Source: Campanula takesimana
Taxonomy: Eukaryota > Streptophyta > Magnoliopsida > Asterales > Campanulaceae
Reading direction: 5' to 3'
Length of the DNA stretch: 64,000 nucleotides
Assembly (NCBI GenBank): GCA_026119855.1
Contig: JAOWBW010001448.1
Span: 186,001-250,000 of the forward strand
Part shown: piece after piece, positions 1 through 12,200 of the stretch
How the letters are laid out: every line of letters starts with the position of its first letter
Position numbering within the stretch: the first letter of the stretch is position 1
The notes under the pieces: model-generated
The model's database searches: none
Told to the model about the DNA's origin: nothing
Seen by the model: the letters and a program-made list of their open reading frames with translations, nothing else
Position numbers and translations under genes: made by a program

Positions 1-1131
1 GGGAGTTTTATTTGTCAAAGGTTTGGAAGGCAAGCGATTAATTATATATGCTGCAGTCAAAACACATTAAACACATTCCCCCCCCCCCAAAAAACTTTTT
101 TGGAAAGCCTGCCTCAAAACGTAGGGCCCTTGCCATGTCTAAGATGTGACGGTGCTTGCGTTCGACAACACCATTTTGTTGTGGAGTGTCGGTACAAGAC
201 GTCTTAAGCATTATCCCATTATTGACATAGTATTCTAGCATCAAAAGTGATTGAAATTCACTACCATTATCAATTTTAATACGCTTGACTTTTCTATCAA
301 ATTGGGTGTTGGCCATATTACAAAACATAGTGAGATAAATATGGACTTCTTATTTATGCTTCATCAAGAAAACCCATACACCCCGACTAAAATCATAAAC
401 AATGGTAAAAAAATGTGCACCCGAGAAAGAAGACGTTTTATGACAACCCCAAATGTCACAGTGTATTAAATCAAAACAAAAACTGAGTTTGAATACTACT
501 AGTAGGGAAGGGAAGTCTTGTCATTTTGGCTCGAAAAAACAAGTCACAATGTTCTTTTCCCTTACTACAATTATAATAAAACTGATGATTAAAAACGAAG
601 AATGTCCCAATATTTTGTGCCATACCCGTGCATCAACTGTTGCCGTCATTTCCATATGTTCCTTTATGATCGGTTCCAAGTGATATAGACCATTGCTGCA
701 TCTACCCATTCCAATCAGAGCCCTCGAAGCTAAGTCCTTTATCACACAAAAATCTGGAAAGAATGTGAGAGCACAGTTCAAATATTTTGTCAATCGACTA
801 ATAGATAAAAGATTGCATTGGAAAGTAGGAATATTTAAAACATTAAGAATATGTGATCCATTCGGGAGTTTTTCAGTGCCAATCCCCTTGACTGGTATGA
901 CATCGCCATTGGGAATTCTGACTGGGGCCTCTGTTCCAGTCCGAACGTGATTCTCCAGCATGGATTCGTTGCAAGTTATGTGGTCACTTGCTCCTGAGTA
1001 AATGATCCAAGCGTGTATATTTTTCTGCTTACCTGCTCTGTTTGGTGTAGGAAGAGAGTTATATTCTCCTTGTGTTTTGTTTGTAAAGAATTGAACCAAC
1101 TGCTTGTACTGCTTACCGGTAAATCCAAGAA
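1..1131 (-). pseudogene. Ty1/copia pol fragment (Copia-1): protease, pre-integrase, integrase
   Basis: Reading right to left on the minus strand, a protease-like stretch at about 990-1020 has WIIYSGASDHIT, where the usual catalytic D of DSGA is Y. A GAG-pre-integrase motif (VWHKILGHSS) lies near 610-640. An integrase core occupies about 40-460, with IDNGSEF and TPQQNGVVERKHR. Frameshifts and stops separate the pieces, and a poly-C run at 81-90 breaks the frame after the integrase motif. The fragment continues beyond the window start. Its gag half lies at 5074-6044, separated only by the solo LTR insertion at 1137-5068. Dead element; lineage not assigned. Confidence 0.9.
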
Positions 1132-1136
1132 TCGGG

Positions 1137-4100
1137 TGTTGGTAGTGGTGCCCTAGGCACGTTTTATAAATGTTGTAATTGTTATCATTTATTTCATATC
1201 AATAAAGATATGTTTTGATTATAATTGTTGTTCATGTTTACTTATAATAATCTCCGTCCCTAGTACTTGTTAAGCACTAGTATAAAGGCTAAATGATCAT
1301 GAGATGATCATGTTAGATTTATGGGTACTTGTTTGGAACAAGGTACTGGACATGACCCGCTGTATGAGATTTATGTCATGGTCTATGTTGTACATATATC
1401 TCATATTAGTTATGTCATTCGAATCCTTAGACATGAAGTTATTATAGTCTTCCACTTGATGAACATTATGTTTGACATATTCAAACGCTACCTTTAACCG
1501 GGTAGTTATAAAGGGTATGATTGGCATAATCGGATTCACGTAGGGAAGAATAATAAGCTGAATGGATTTGTCCATCTTCGGAGAGATCTCAAGCTTAGGC
1601 CTCTCGTAGGATTGATGTTGATGAAAATGTTCGGCCGGACTCAAAAGAATTGATTAGATCAATGTCATTTGGATTATCAACATATTCGGAATCGAGGAAG
1701 TATTGAACAAAGACAAGTTGACCGTTTGACCATGACTTGTGTTCAATGAGATCGTGGATAAAGGAATTATGACATGTTCTAAAGGAATACGAACTTGTAT
1801 CTAGTTATACTATTTGGGTAGGTATGACGGTTTGCTAGAACCTAATCATATCTTATGGTTTCATATTTGAACCCATTACCAACTTAGTATAATCCTAGAG
1901 GGTCACACACAATAGAACGAATCTTAAATAAGGACTTTATTGGAATTTGGAAATTGGGGAAATCTGGGGAAAGTGTGCGACCGCACAAAAGGGCTTGGGC
2001 GGCCGCACAGTTTAGCTCAGAAAGTACCATAAACCTTCCAGATAGATGTGCAACCGCACAAGGGTTTTGGGCGGCCGCACACCATGTCGTGTAACGCCCA
2101 TCCTTATTCTTGTTAAATATTTGACTTATTTGTTAAATACTTGAACTTGCATATTATGTGTTAGTTTTACTTGGGTTAAATTCTTAATTGCTTTAGAATA
2201 TTTAGGTGGTTTAAATGTCTAGTTTTGACTTGGGTCATTTGTGAAAATTTGACTTTAGGGGCTTTTTTGTTAAAAGTGAAACTTGAGGGGCCTAGGTGTC
2301 ATTCTTGGAAAGTTCCAAGTATATCAACTTGTTTGTTTGCCTGAGAAAGGCATTTTACTCAAATCTTCTCGTTGTTTCCTCTGTTTCAAAGATAGGGTTA
2401 GGTTTTTACCCTATTCTCGACTTCTCGAGCTTAATTATCCCTCCGTTCTTGATTCTGATCCCGGATAAATATTCGTGGCCTTGAATAGAGCGTTCCAGGC
2501 GATCAGAAATTTATTTGGGTAACTTTGATTTTTGACTAAGTAAGTTATTAGCTCTCCCTTGCTTGTAATAACATTCATATATGTTATTTTTGATACTTGT
2601 GCTTGTCAATTTCGTGTTTGGGGCAATTTTTGTTATACTTGTAATTTTGGGACAAAGGGAGTATAACCCTCTGTGTAAAATAATAGAAGAAAATTGAAAG
2701 TAACATTTTTAGTATGTTAGGCATCCCTGGGTATGTTAAAAATGTTAGTAAAAAGTTACTCCTACGCTTGGGACGGAGAATTTTAGGCCTGGAAAGAAAT
2801 TTGGTGTTTGCTGAAAATTGTACCAGGCACCCGCCTGGTGGTCCCTTGAGCGCCCGCCCATTTCATCAGAAGTTTTGTTTTCAAAAGTGCCTTATTGAGC
2901 GGCCGCCCGGTCCATGGTAGGCGCCCGCCCGGTCCCCTGTTTTAACAAAAGTGTTTTAAATCTAATTGAAATGAAAGCTTACCCCTCCTAAGGCATAGAT
3001 CCTTAGTATAAGATTTCTAGCAAGTGTTATGTACCTTTTGGGGCATTAGAACTCGGTCTTGAACATGAGTGCTTATTGAATTAAAATGAGAACTTAAGTA
3101 TAAGAGTAGTAACTCTTCTTTATGTCTTGAAAGTGCTATGAACAAGCACTAATGTGTTATACTTGTTTTAAAATCAATGATTGTGCACCTTAGGGGCATT
3201 AGAACAAAGTTTTAGACTTAAACATCCTAAGAATAGGATTAGGATTTTGTAAGAGTAAATGTATAACTCTTATACATGCTTGAATGTCCAAATATTGTAG
3301 TTATAACTTGAAGTATAAGACGATAAAATCTTGTACATGACTTGATACCAATACATATGTATGGTAATGAACTAGAAAGTGCTATGAACAAGCACTAACT
3401 TGTATGAGACATGTTCTTGTTGTGTGTGTGCAAATATTGCATATAGTTGCTTGATAACAAGGTGACTTCTTGATTACTTGAAGCATGTTCCTTGTTGAGC
3501 TAGTCCACTACTTTTGGATTAGTTCTTCTCCCGTAGTTCAAGTAAATACCTACTTGTACATTCTTGTGTGAGTCCAGCTGGTTCTTCTTGCTTGTTCGGA
3601 AATATATAGGTTCACGCTTATCGCGAGAGCGGGGCTTAAGTGATAATCGGGTCCCTATGTATTTGCGCTTGAACCCTTACTACCGGCCATAGTAAGGGCA
3701 TAGCTTCCTTGGATGGAGCAATACGTCTGACTTAAGTGAATGCTAAACTCTTGAACACCTCGTGAGTCTTGATCTTGGGAATGACACTGGTTACCGGGTC
3801 TTCTGATATATACTGAATAATCAGTTTCTTGTTATTGATCGTGATTGTCAAAGTAATACAAGCTACGACAACAATGGTATTCTTGGGAGGAATAAGGAAG
3901 GAAGCAATATCCTTTATAACTTGGTTGTTTAGCCTTATGTGCTACTTGATGAGTGGCTTAGCCTCTCATATACTTGTTACTTGATGATACTTGATACATG
4001 ATTACTTGAGTATCCACTTGAATTGCATGATAACATGTCATGTAGTTGCATCTAATAGCTTACTGAGATTTATCTCACCCCGTTTCTTGTTTAATTGTTT

Positions 4101-5068
4101 TCCTTAGATCAAAGGAAGGCTAGTGATAGTGCGCAGTGAGGCTCGACATAGCAGGGAGCTTACTACGCAGGTGGTTATTCTTTTGGGGATCGTGGTCCTT
4201 TTACACTTTGGTGAGGATTATGTATTATGGGTTTTGTAACTCAGTATTTTTGGGTAGACTTGTTGTCTCTTGTTTTCTCTAGACATCGTGTAATGCCAGC
4301 AATATGTGCTAGGCATGTTTCCGCTGTGTATAATCATGTTTGGTTTAAATTTTCTTGTCTAGAACTCGTGGTGTGAGCTATCTTAGCTCCTTACTCTAGA
4401 GTATATATATCATGTCAGTTTGTTAAACAGTTGTCATCCAGTTTCTTGTTACTTTCTTGATTCTTGTTAGTCACGCGCATCCAGGTTCGAGGTGCTATTA
4501 GGGGATCCCGGGACCTGGGGGCGTGTCATGTCGGGACTGGTTTCCTAATTTTTTTTGGAAAAGAATTTTGGACGGGTTTAGACACAAGTTTCCTATTTGG
4601 AATAGGTCTAACTTGTATATAAACAGCCACATTCGGGCCAGAACATATGATAGCTTTTGTGCAAGTCTCCAAAGGGTTTGAGAGAGGTTTATTTTGTTCT
4701 AAGACATCTTAGATTGAAGAACAAAATAATACACAAATATAATTCCATATAGTTCATATTGATTGTGAAAACGTGTTTCACAATTTTGGTCTAGCAACCA
4801 AGATCAAGTGTTCTTGATATTCGTTCGTGGTGTGGATACCGCTAGAGGGTGAAGCTTATCATCTTCAAGTTCGTGTTCTTACTTTTGTGATCAAAGCTTC
4901 AAGTTCTCCACCAAGATCAAAGACCATATTCAAAGTCATCAAGGGTTAGTTTTTCTAGTATTCATATTGTTGTATTTGATTTAATCGTATGAATGGATCT
5001 ATGGGCTTTGGGTTTCATTAAATTTTAAATGCTATATTCCGCTGCGCATGTTACATCGAAACCCAACA
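1137..5068 (+). mobile_element. Solo LTR of the Copia-A family, itself interrupted
   Basis: The sequence begins TGTTGGTAGTGG and ends CGAAACCCAACA, and it matches the reverse complement of the LTRs at 40870-42419 and 47849-49200. It is flanked by a perfect 5-bp target duplication TCGGG (1132-1136 and 5069-5073). No internal region is present, so it is a solo LTR left by LTR-LTR recombination. Without the 2.4-kb gypsy LTR at 2090-4528 it is about 1.5 kb, the length of the Copia-A LTR. It sits in Copia-1 between the gag and protease segments. Confidence 0.95.
2090..4528 (+). mobile_element. Solo Ty3/gypsy LTR nested in the copia solo LTR
   Basis: It starts TGTAACGCCC, ends GGGCGTGTCA, and is flanked by a perfect 5-bp duplication TGTCG (2085-2089 and 4529-4533). 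The end sequences and an internal block near 4060-4110 (TTACTGAGATTTATCTCACC) match the LTRs at 9299-12080 and 22862-25391, which carry a tRNA-Met primer site and a chromovirus-type gag. That suggests a Tekay-like family. It contains a CG-rich patch at 2820-2935 with repeated GCGCCCGCC-type motifs. No coding sequence is seen. Confidence 0.9.
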
Positions 5069-5073
5069 TCGGG

Positions 5074-6044
5074 TTGCTTTCTCTTGGTGCAAGGTGTGTC
5101 GTTGTCCCAGAAACCCACTTCTGCTAGCTCATCTTCCTTTCTAGATATCCTATGATTTTGTAGCAGTTTTCAATCATGTGGCCCAATCTTCCACAGTGTG
5201 TGCATTTTGGTTTTTCTGTCTATCCAGTTGACTGTACATTTGACTGAGTAACTGGCTGAGCAACTGTCTCCACAACACGCTGATTCCTTTGTGCCTGAAA
5301 CACAGCTGCCTCAACGTCCACCTTTCTGGCTATACTAATCTGTTTCTGTTTCTCATCCTCAGAAACGAGATGGTAAGCTGCACCCAGACTGATTATCGGT
5401 TTCATGTTTAGAATTTGGGTTTTAATTGTCCCAAAACTAGCATCCAAACCCATAAGAAACTAATACAAATGCTCCTCCACAAGCTTCTTGGGTGTATCAC
5501 ATGTTCACCCAGTACACTTCCACTTAGGTAATGGAGCAATTGACTGGATATCGTCCCAAAAACCCTTCAACTTCGTGTAGTATGCTGACAATGAGAGATT
5601 TTCTTTTCTCGTTAGGGTTATGGCGTGCTTTAGTTCATAATCCCTAGGCGCACTTTGGCTCCGAAAACTCTCTTGCAAGTCCTCCCATATTTCTCATGCT
5701 GTCCATGCATGCTTTACACTGTTGCGAATATCCTTCTCCATAGCACTGTTCAACCACCCTTTTACAATTGCATTGCGTCGCTTCCATAACGCCAACTCTG
5801 CCGAACCTTCATCTGGGATCGGAATCGTTCCATCTACGAATCCAATTTTATTCTTTGCAAAAAAGGAATTACTCATTTCATCAACCATATCTACATAATT
5901 CCCATCTCAAAGAGGATCGCTTACGAAGACGGTGTTTGGACTGTCCGATGTTGAAATAAAATATGGAGACATCACATCTACCTTGCTTCCAGCCACCGCC
6001 CCAATGTTCTCGGCTTTGGTTCTGGTTTCATCATCTTCGGCCAT
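5074..6044 (-). pseudogene. Ty1/copia gag remnant (Copia-1)
   Basis: The likely start is the ATG at 6042-6044. Recognisable gag pieces follow: KNKIGFVDGTIPIPDEGS near 5790-5850, MGLDASFGTIKTQILNMKP near 5395-5453, and a nucleocapsid knuckle CTHCGRLGHMIENC (CX2CX4HX4C) near 5165-5210. Stops and frameshifts interrupt the frame. The 3' end abuts the solo LTR at 5068, and the pol portion resumes at 1131. Gag would package element RNA; this copy cannot. Confidence 0.88.
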
Positions 6045-6111
6045 GGTGGAGGTGATAGGAGAAGAAAAGAAAAAAATGTATGCGGAAGCTACTCGGTTTA
6101 GATCAACCGGA

Positions 6112-6123
6112 CTCTTAATGCCA
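6112..6123 (-). promoter_or_regulatory. Decayed primer-binding site of Copia-1
   Basis: The minus strand reads TGGCATTAAGAG directly after the LTR end. This resembles the initiator-Met site TGGTATCAGAGC with several transitions. Its position between LTR and gag supports the call. Confidence 0.6.
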
Positions 6124-6375
6124 TGATAAAAGTGATAAAAGAGAAGAAAGAAAATATGTGAATTGAATTCTCGTATTCACAATTTGGCTGCTGATTTACA
6201 AGAGGGAGTATATATGTACAACTAAAACCCTAGGAAACCCTAATTGGCTAGATATGGAAAGAGATAAAATATGAAGGGAATAATACAAATACAACCTAAC
6301 TAAGTCTCTTAAAATAATTGAGAGGATCATCCGAATTAATCCACATATTCGGATGTCATCTCCTTCATTGTTACA
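6124..6375 (-). repeat. 5' LTR of Copia-1
   Basis: The 252-bp sequence runs TGATAAAAG to TGTTACA on the plus strand, so the minus strand begins TGTAACAATG and ends ATCA. It lies just upstream of the decayed primer site and gag start. The partner LTR lies outside the window, so the duplication cannot be tested. Confidence 0.75.
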
Positions 6376-7071
6376 CTTAAAATATTACTTTTTCTAACCA
6401 CAAAAACTATCAAACTATTTATTATTATTTTTTTTTGCAAAACTGCTGTTACATTTGATAGTAGAGTGTTACTTTTTAAAGATGAAACTGTTACTTTTAT
6501 CAGAAAAGAGTGTTACATCTCAGCTGACGAGCAGCTCAATTTTTTGTGTTAAAAGGTTTTTTTAAAAGAAAAAACAAACAATATCATGACCTATCTAGTT
6601 TGATTCGTCTCGTAGAGACGAACACAACAGTATTTAATTTTTTTTTGGACTTATAAATATCAAGATATAGTATTTTAAAGTTATCGGATTTTTTTTAAAC
6701 TGCAACACGTGTCACGTCTGGAATGGAAGGCGAAGTTGGCGGGCTGGCGGGCATGGGGCGGAGCTGGAGCGCCAGGTATGACCCGTGGGAGATCCGTCGC
6801 ACCTTGTGTGGCGGTCGCATATGGGAATTTGCCTTAGTTAAATTATTGCAAGTTTAACCAAAATTATTTGATCATGAAATAGAGTTGACCTAGAAAATAT
6901 ATAAATTCAGTATATTTTAGTTTGCAAGAATTTTATCTTAACCAATTTGCCTTTTAGAAATAATTAAATAGCTTTAATTCTTCGTTTTATATTTTTCTCT
7001 TATTCTATGATGTCCACGAGAAGAGGTGAGGAGAGGGATTGAGCCCTAGCGCCCACCGAGGGTGAAGCGTG
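6376..7071. other. Unassigned AT-rich stretch with a hairpin and a CG-rich patch
   Basis: No gene is seen. The part at 6400-6540 is rich in TTACTTTT/GTTAC words like the interior of the foldback element at 29600-30562. A short hairpin TTCGTCTC-GTA-GAGACGAA lies near 6602-6622, resembling that element's palindromic ends. A CG-rich patch at 6730-6800 carries GGCGGGC words. It may be the remains of a related foldback element. Confidence 0.35.
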
Positions 7072-7390
7072 CACTAGTACAAATTGGAACTTACGAAACA
7101 CAGCTTCTATAGCGCTTCTAGGAAGCGCTATCTTAGAGGTACTCTTAGATAGCGCATGACCTTCATTGAATTACCTGATCAAGCCAAATGAATTTTTATT
7201 AAAAAAAATAAATAACAAAAAATAGCTACTATAGCGCATATTAAAAAAACGCTATGTAAGTTATTATCTTACATAGCGCTTAGAAAAACGCTATCGTACT
7301 AAGCGATTCATTAGCTATTAATTTTTTCTTTTCGGGTTTGACTTTTTTTTCTTGACCGAGTGAAGCGCTATCAAAGGGATTGAGGCAGAA
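7072..7390. repeat. Left subterminal repeats of the CACTA-like element
   Basis: Many AGCGCTAT / ATAGCGCT words occur in both orientations between about 7100 and 7370, several paired as short inverted repeats. They match the words at 19757-20015 at the other end. In En/Spm elements such words bind transposase; that role is inferred here. Confidence 0.8.
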
Positions 7391-8658
7391 GTGGAAGCAC
7401 GTATATGAGGGGGGTTAATTGACCCCCTCACTTCTCCGTTTATACCCATTTTAGCCCCTTAAATTTTTTCAAATTATAGCCTTAACCCCCTGAAAAATTT
7501 CAGTTAACCCCCTTAAAATTTACATAAAACCCTAGATATATAAATATATAAGCTCAATTTTTAAACAACCAACGCAAACTTATGTCATTAGTTTGCCGCA
7601 AGCGGGTTTCTATTAGCCGAAGACGATTGCGTGATTGCACGAAGGAGAGACTGAGAGAGGCGACGCCGAGGAGAAGGGCGACGGCGATCGACCAAAGTTG
7701 TATGAATACGAAGGCAGGTGGGAGTCGAAGGCCGGACCTGAGGACCTCGCCGGAGTCTGGAGCACTGGGCCCATAATTTCGGGTTCATAATAGGTAATTT
7801 TTCTCATCTTTTTCGCCTACTATTTCAAATCCCTAAATCTCAAATCCCAAATCTTTTTCGTTCATCAGCGGTTACTTTGTTTGTAACTCCTGCTTCATTT
7901 ATAAGTGAAACAAGATATCTAGGTTTAGAATTTTGATTCTGCGAATTGGCTTACCGTTTATAATTTGATTCAGCGGGCGAGTACGATTTTGAAGGGTTAT
8001 TTGGATTATGTTGATAATCTTATTTGGATCTCTGAAGAATGGGTCGATGTATATATTTGTTTGACGTAATTATTTCAAATTAGTATTCATGGGGTATGGA
8101 AATCCTTTGATTGGAGTGGATCTTCCTTCTTTTCCCTTAAAGTTATTTTGTAGAAGTTAATTTATTTGGTTCTAGGATAGTTAGCTCTTTGATCTTTTTG
8201 TTTGTTTTATAGTAAATTCATGAAATATACCAGCTCTTTGATTGTAGATGGCATGTACTGGACTATTTCACAGGATAGTTAATTTATTTGGTTCTAGGAT
8301 AGTTAGCTCTTTGATCTTTTTGTTTTATAGTAAATTCATGGAAATCCTTTTATTGGAGTGGAGTCTCTCTCTCTCTCTTTCTCTCAGCTTCACTGTATTG
8401 TTAGTTGGACTGACCCTGTCTCGTGGATTGTTACCGTCACTTTGCTTCAGAATTGTGAGTGATCTCTTGTTTATTTATCCTTGTATTCCTTTTAACTTTT
8501 TGTTTCTTTGTTTTTCCGGCAGCTATGGATCTCAAGTTAACTGTCTGGTTCCTGTTTGAGAGTTGCGCAATGTTTTGACTTTTTTGTTCATGTTCCTCTT
8601 CCTCTGTGTTTTTGTTCAAGTTAACCTGTTATTGTCTTTTGTTTTCCTTTGCCTCTAG
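7391..8658 (+). other. Non-coding cargo upstream of the Aurora exons
   Basis: 7430-7530 has repeated TTAACCCCCTTAAA words. A TATA-rich stretch at 7535-7555 is followed by a GC-richer block at 7600-7780 and a possible splice donor (AGGTAATTT) near 7791. This could be a captured promoter and first exon, but the short frames match no family I recognise. CT-repeats lie at 8365-8390. No kinase glycine-rich loop is seen here, so the Aurora N-terminus is absent. Confidence 0.35.
8159..8340. repeat. Short direct duplication
   Basis: A block of about 60 bp (AATTTATTTGGTTCTAGGAT onward) occurs at about 8159-8222 and again at about 8280-8340, a displacement of about 120 bp. It lies in the presumed non-coding cargo upstream of the first Aurora exon. 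Confidence 0.7.
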
Positions 8659-8786
8659 TGTCTTTTGTTGTCAAGAGCCAACTGAAACAGTCCCAGGTGG
8701 AGCATCAACTTTGTCGTGAAGTTGAAATACAAAGCCATCTTCGACACCCTAATATTCTACGCTTGTATGGATACTTCTATGATCAG
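8659..8786 (+). pseudogene. Captured Aurora kinase exon (beta3/alphaC region)
   Basis: The exon is bounded by an AG acceptor (8657-8658) and a GT donor (8787). It encodes KSQLKQSQVEHQLCREVEIQ and then SHLRHPNILRLYGYFYDQ, the plant Aurora N-lobe just after the ATP-binding lysine, including the alphaC Glu. Aurora kinases phosphorylate histone H3 and spindle/cytokinesis targets. The glycine loop and ATP-lysine exons are not found upstream, and the 5' few codons look frameshifted (SFVV before KSQL). The remaining exons lie at 18215-19062, displaced by the hAT insertion in the following intron. A fragment, not a working kinase. Confidence 0.93.
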
Positions 8787-8798
8787 GTAAAAATAATA

Positions 8799-8879
8799 CT
8801 ACCTCCATCCTTAAATGATGTCCAAAATACTTTCAAATTAGTTTTGGACATTCATTTTAGGAGGGAGGTAGGGAGGGAG
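8799..8879. mobile_element. Stowaway-type MITE in the Aurora intron
   Basis: This 81-bp element is flanked by TA (8797-8798 and 8880-8881). The ends are CTACCTCCATCC and GGAGGGAG, with a longer inverted match around ATGATGTCCAAAA and TTTTGGACATTCAT. The size and TA duplication fit a Tc1/mariner-related MITE. Confidence 0.85.
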
Positions 8880-9298
8880 TATTAAGTATATCAATTGCTC
8901 TAGGCAGGGGCGGACCCACCATGGTACCATTGGGGGCCACGGCACCCACTGGATTTATTTTTAAAATATTTACTGAGTAGTTATAAAGAAATAGATAACT
9001 GAAGCTGCACAAAAGGCATAAGAAGATGCTAGCTTTGGTGGTTGAAGCCTTGAAGGGCTCATTTTTCTCCTAGAAGTCTCCATTTCGAACCTTGTATCCT
9101 ACACCTTCCCACCATATTTTTTTTAGTATTTTTTACCCATCTTTTACATGGCTATGTTCCTCCCCATTTGTGCTGTTTCCCCATTTGAATAATACTAGGG
9201 GCAAAAAAAAAAAGTCACAAAATCTTGTTCACAAAATCTTAGATGTAATGATTTAATTGGTGTTTTTAATAAGAGTGTGGTGGGTCCATTATCGATGC

Positions 9299-12080
9299 TG
9301 TCACGACCCGAAATATAGGCTCTATTTTATTAGTAATTAAATGATTTTTATTTAATTATTTGCTTATTTATTTATTTAAATTATTATTTATTTAAATATT
9401 TATGTGTGCAATTTATGTGTTATAAAAATTTGCCTAGCATTTTATTTGGGTCATTTGTGCTAGTGTAGAATTGTCGAGTCTTATTTGTTAGTGGGGAGTA
9501 TTTGTGTGTAGTGTAGAGGAGGGGGGCCTAAGTGTAAATTCTTTAATCATTTTTCCCTACTCCCTCCCTACTCCTTCTCTTCTCCCTCACTCTTCCCCCT
9601 CACCCCCCCCCCCACTCCATTCCAGCCAACTCTCTCTCTCTCTCTAAGCAATTGGGTAAGTTTTTCTTTTCTCTCTTTCTCTTCATTTACTCCTTCCTCT
9701 CTTAATCTCGTTTTCTTAAAACTTGAAACATGTTTAGATCGTCGATCATCGAATAGGATCGTTGGAAGCCAAAAATATTTGAAATCCATCAACTTTGAGA
9801 AAATCCAAGTAAGTTACTTTTCCCCCATTTTTATGATAAAATGTTCATATCATGTTTAGATAATGATTAATGTGTTATATTTGAAGTTTGGTTGGATTTT
9901 GGATTTGTTTAGAATTTATTTTGAATTTATTTGAGTTTTGGGTAAAAATGGTGGATTGATGAATGTTGGGTTCGATTCTTGGTTTTGGGTTGATAAATGT
10001 TGTATTTGGATTCTCATCCTAGTTATAAGTGGTTTTGGTTCATTTTGGAACTTGTTGAAGGAGTTTAGTTTGAGCATTTTGTGTTTTGGTGTAATTTGGG
10101 TCGGAATTGAAGAACCCAGCTCTGTTCTTCCCGGCCATAACCCAGGCCGAGCGCCCGCCTGCCCTTGCCCAGGCGCCCGCCTACCCCCTTTTTCTAGCGG
10201 CCAAACCTTCTGTAGATTCAAGCGCCCGCTCGCCCCAAGCCAGGCGCCCGCCCCACCCACTGTTTGGGATTTTGCCCTTTTGCTTGGTTTAAGACTTAGG
10301 GCTTAGTTAGTTAAGTTTATTTCTTAATTAACTTAAGATAACACCGTGGAACACTTTAGTAATTAAAATTGGGTCCTTTGTGAACAATAGAGCTATGTAA
10401 TTTGATCAAGTATTGTTTGGGCATCTTATGATGTGTTCGTGTTTGTTCCAACCGAATTGAATTTCGAGTAAGACTTGGTCTAGGTTTTAGGCGATGTCCT
10501 ATAGTACCTAGAGGGTTGTTATTGAACACCAAGGTGTAGGGTTTAGTCCTGCCGTGATTACGTTCTAATAAGTGTAACATTTCGGATTCGTTTGAGGTGT
10601 TTAGAGTGGGATCATTATGATCGAAAAAAAAGCGTGAATTGGCAATTGGGTACCTACAGTTTGATTAACCTTAGGATGCATTCATTCGGATTTCTTATTT
10701 GGAATCCCAAGTGTGATGAGATGGTTGAGTTCATAGTCCTAGTATATCTTTAAGAGTAAATGTTTAGGGTCATTTTGGTAATAGTCGTTGTGCCATTGGT
10801 GAGCGACCGTTTGGGTTGTACTCTTTATGAATAACTCGTGGGTATCATCTTTAGGATGTGTTTGGTATGGGTCCTTGTCTTGGAATCATCTTGTTTTAAT
10901 GATCAATGTTGTTGTGCTCTTTATGAGAAATTCCGTTTATCGTTGTTGTGCTCTTTTATGAGAAACTTCTTGTGTTCGTTGTTGTTGAACTCTTCATGAG
11001 TAATCGTTTGCATCCTTATGGTGATTAATTGGTGTGGTTCCCTACTTTGGAACCTTAAGTTGCTTATTCATGCTAAAATATTATTACTTAGCATTTATTT
11101 GGAAGCCCAGCTGGCATATTTGTTGCATCGGGCGATGGGAAAGATTATAATGGCAAAGCCAAGTCCATTATAATGTTGACCATTGTTTTGCCCTTACTAT
11201 ACCCCTTCTCCAGATTGGCCTTGGAAAGGATAAGTCAGCGTTCCTTTGTGAATGTATCTGGCTATCGGGCATGACTTTGTGTCATGGTCCTTGTCCTTTG
11301 TGACACTCTTATGGTTATTGGTTCCGGTACCGAGGTTTTCTCTTCGAGCTTTCATGCTGCTATGAAGATGTTGATTGTTGATTATTGAAGCTGCGCAGCG
11401 ACCTTTATTTGGTTCTTCAGTTGGGTGAAACCTTGGCTATGTATCCACTTATGAGTGTTTATTTCAGCTTTATGTGTTGCATGATGAGCTGGTCGTTATT
11501 TCCAACCGGTATGGGACGGTTGGCGATAGGGAGCCTCTCATTTGTTGTTATATGTTTATTTATATGATTGATTATTGGATATTACTGTTTGACAGCATGT
11601 CACTTATTATTCCGCTGCTATCTGTCTTATGTAATTGCTATTGGTCATTGCATATTAGCATGTCATGTAGTTGCATTAGTAACTTACTGAGATTTATTCT
11701 CACCCCGTTTCTTGTTTCAAATTGTTTTCCTTAACCCCCCCCCAGGAGGAAAAGTATTAGGATTCGCGGATCGAGGAGGACGTCGAGATGATTGAGATTT
11801 TGGGCAGGTTGTTTGATCGGTTTACATTATTTAAATGTATAACCTTTTGGGGATAGTTTTACCATTATTGACGTCATTAAGATTTGTAACCTTTTGTATT
11901 TTGGGGGTGAGCTTGCGAAGCTTATTCTAGTAGTTTGTTGTTGTTAAGCTGGGATTCCTAAAACTTTGTTTTAAACGTTTTGGGTATAAAAATGGAATTT
12001 TTATCTTCATTATTTTGGTGTATTGTTGTAAGTCGACGTCTAGCTCGCGGTCTCGGGCCCGCGGGGTCCGGGTCGCGACA
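9299..12080 (+). repeat. 5' LTR of the TR-GAG element
   Basis: It runs from TGTCACGACCCG to GGGTCGCGACA. Differences from the 3' LTR are scattered single-base changes and small indels, such as poly-C length near 9603 and 11735. A five-motif CG-rich island lies at 10148-10256. Short ORFs across the LTR recur in the 3' copy only because the LTRs are duplicates. Confidence 0.95.
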
Positions 12081-12082
12081 GT

Positions 12083-12094
12083 TGGTATCAGAGC
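12083..12094 (+). promoter_or_regulatory. Primer-binding site, initiator Met tRNA
   Basis: TGGTATCAGAGC starts two bases after the LTR end. It is complementary to the 3' end of plant initiator-Met tRNA, which primes minus-strand DNA synthesis. Confidence 0.95.
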
Positions 12095-12200
12095 TATGGT
12101 TTGGCTCTAAGTACAAGTCTAGGTGGACTAGTATGACCTAGGAGGGTAGTTGTGTTCGGAGTGAGTAACGATGAGTATTTTATGCAGGTATTTGTTTGTG

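Noticed and set aside
7588..7807. Overlapping short frames on both strands in the GC-richer block
   Set aside because: No recognisable domain and similar length on both strands. At best it is part of a captured non-coding exon.
9938..10306. Proline-rich open frames in the TR-GAG LTR, repeated at 15656-15934
   Set aside because: They cover the CG-rich island and are duplicated only because the LTRs are. The frames are not kept between the two copies.
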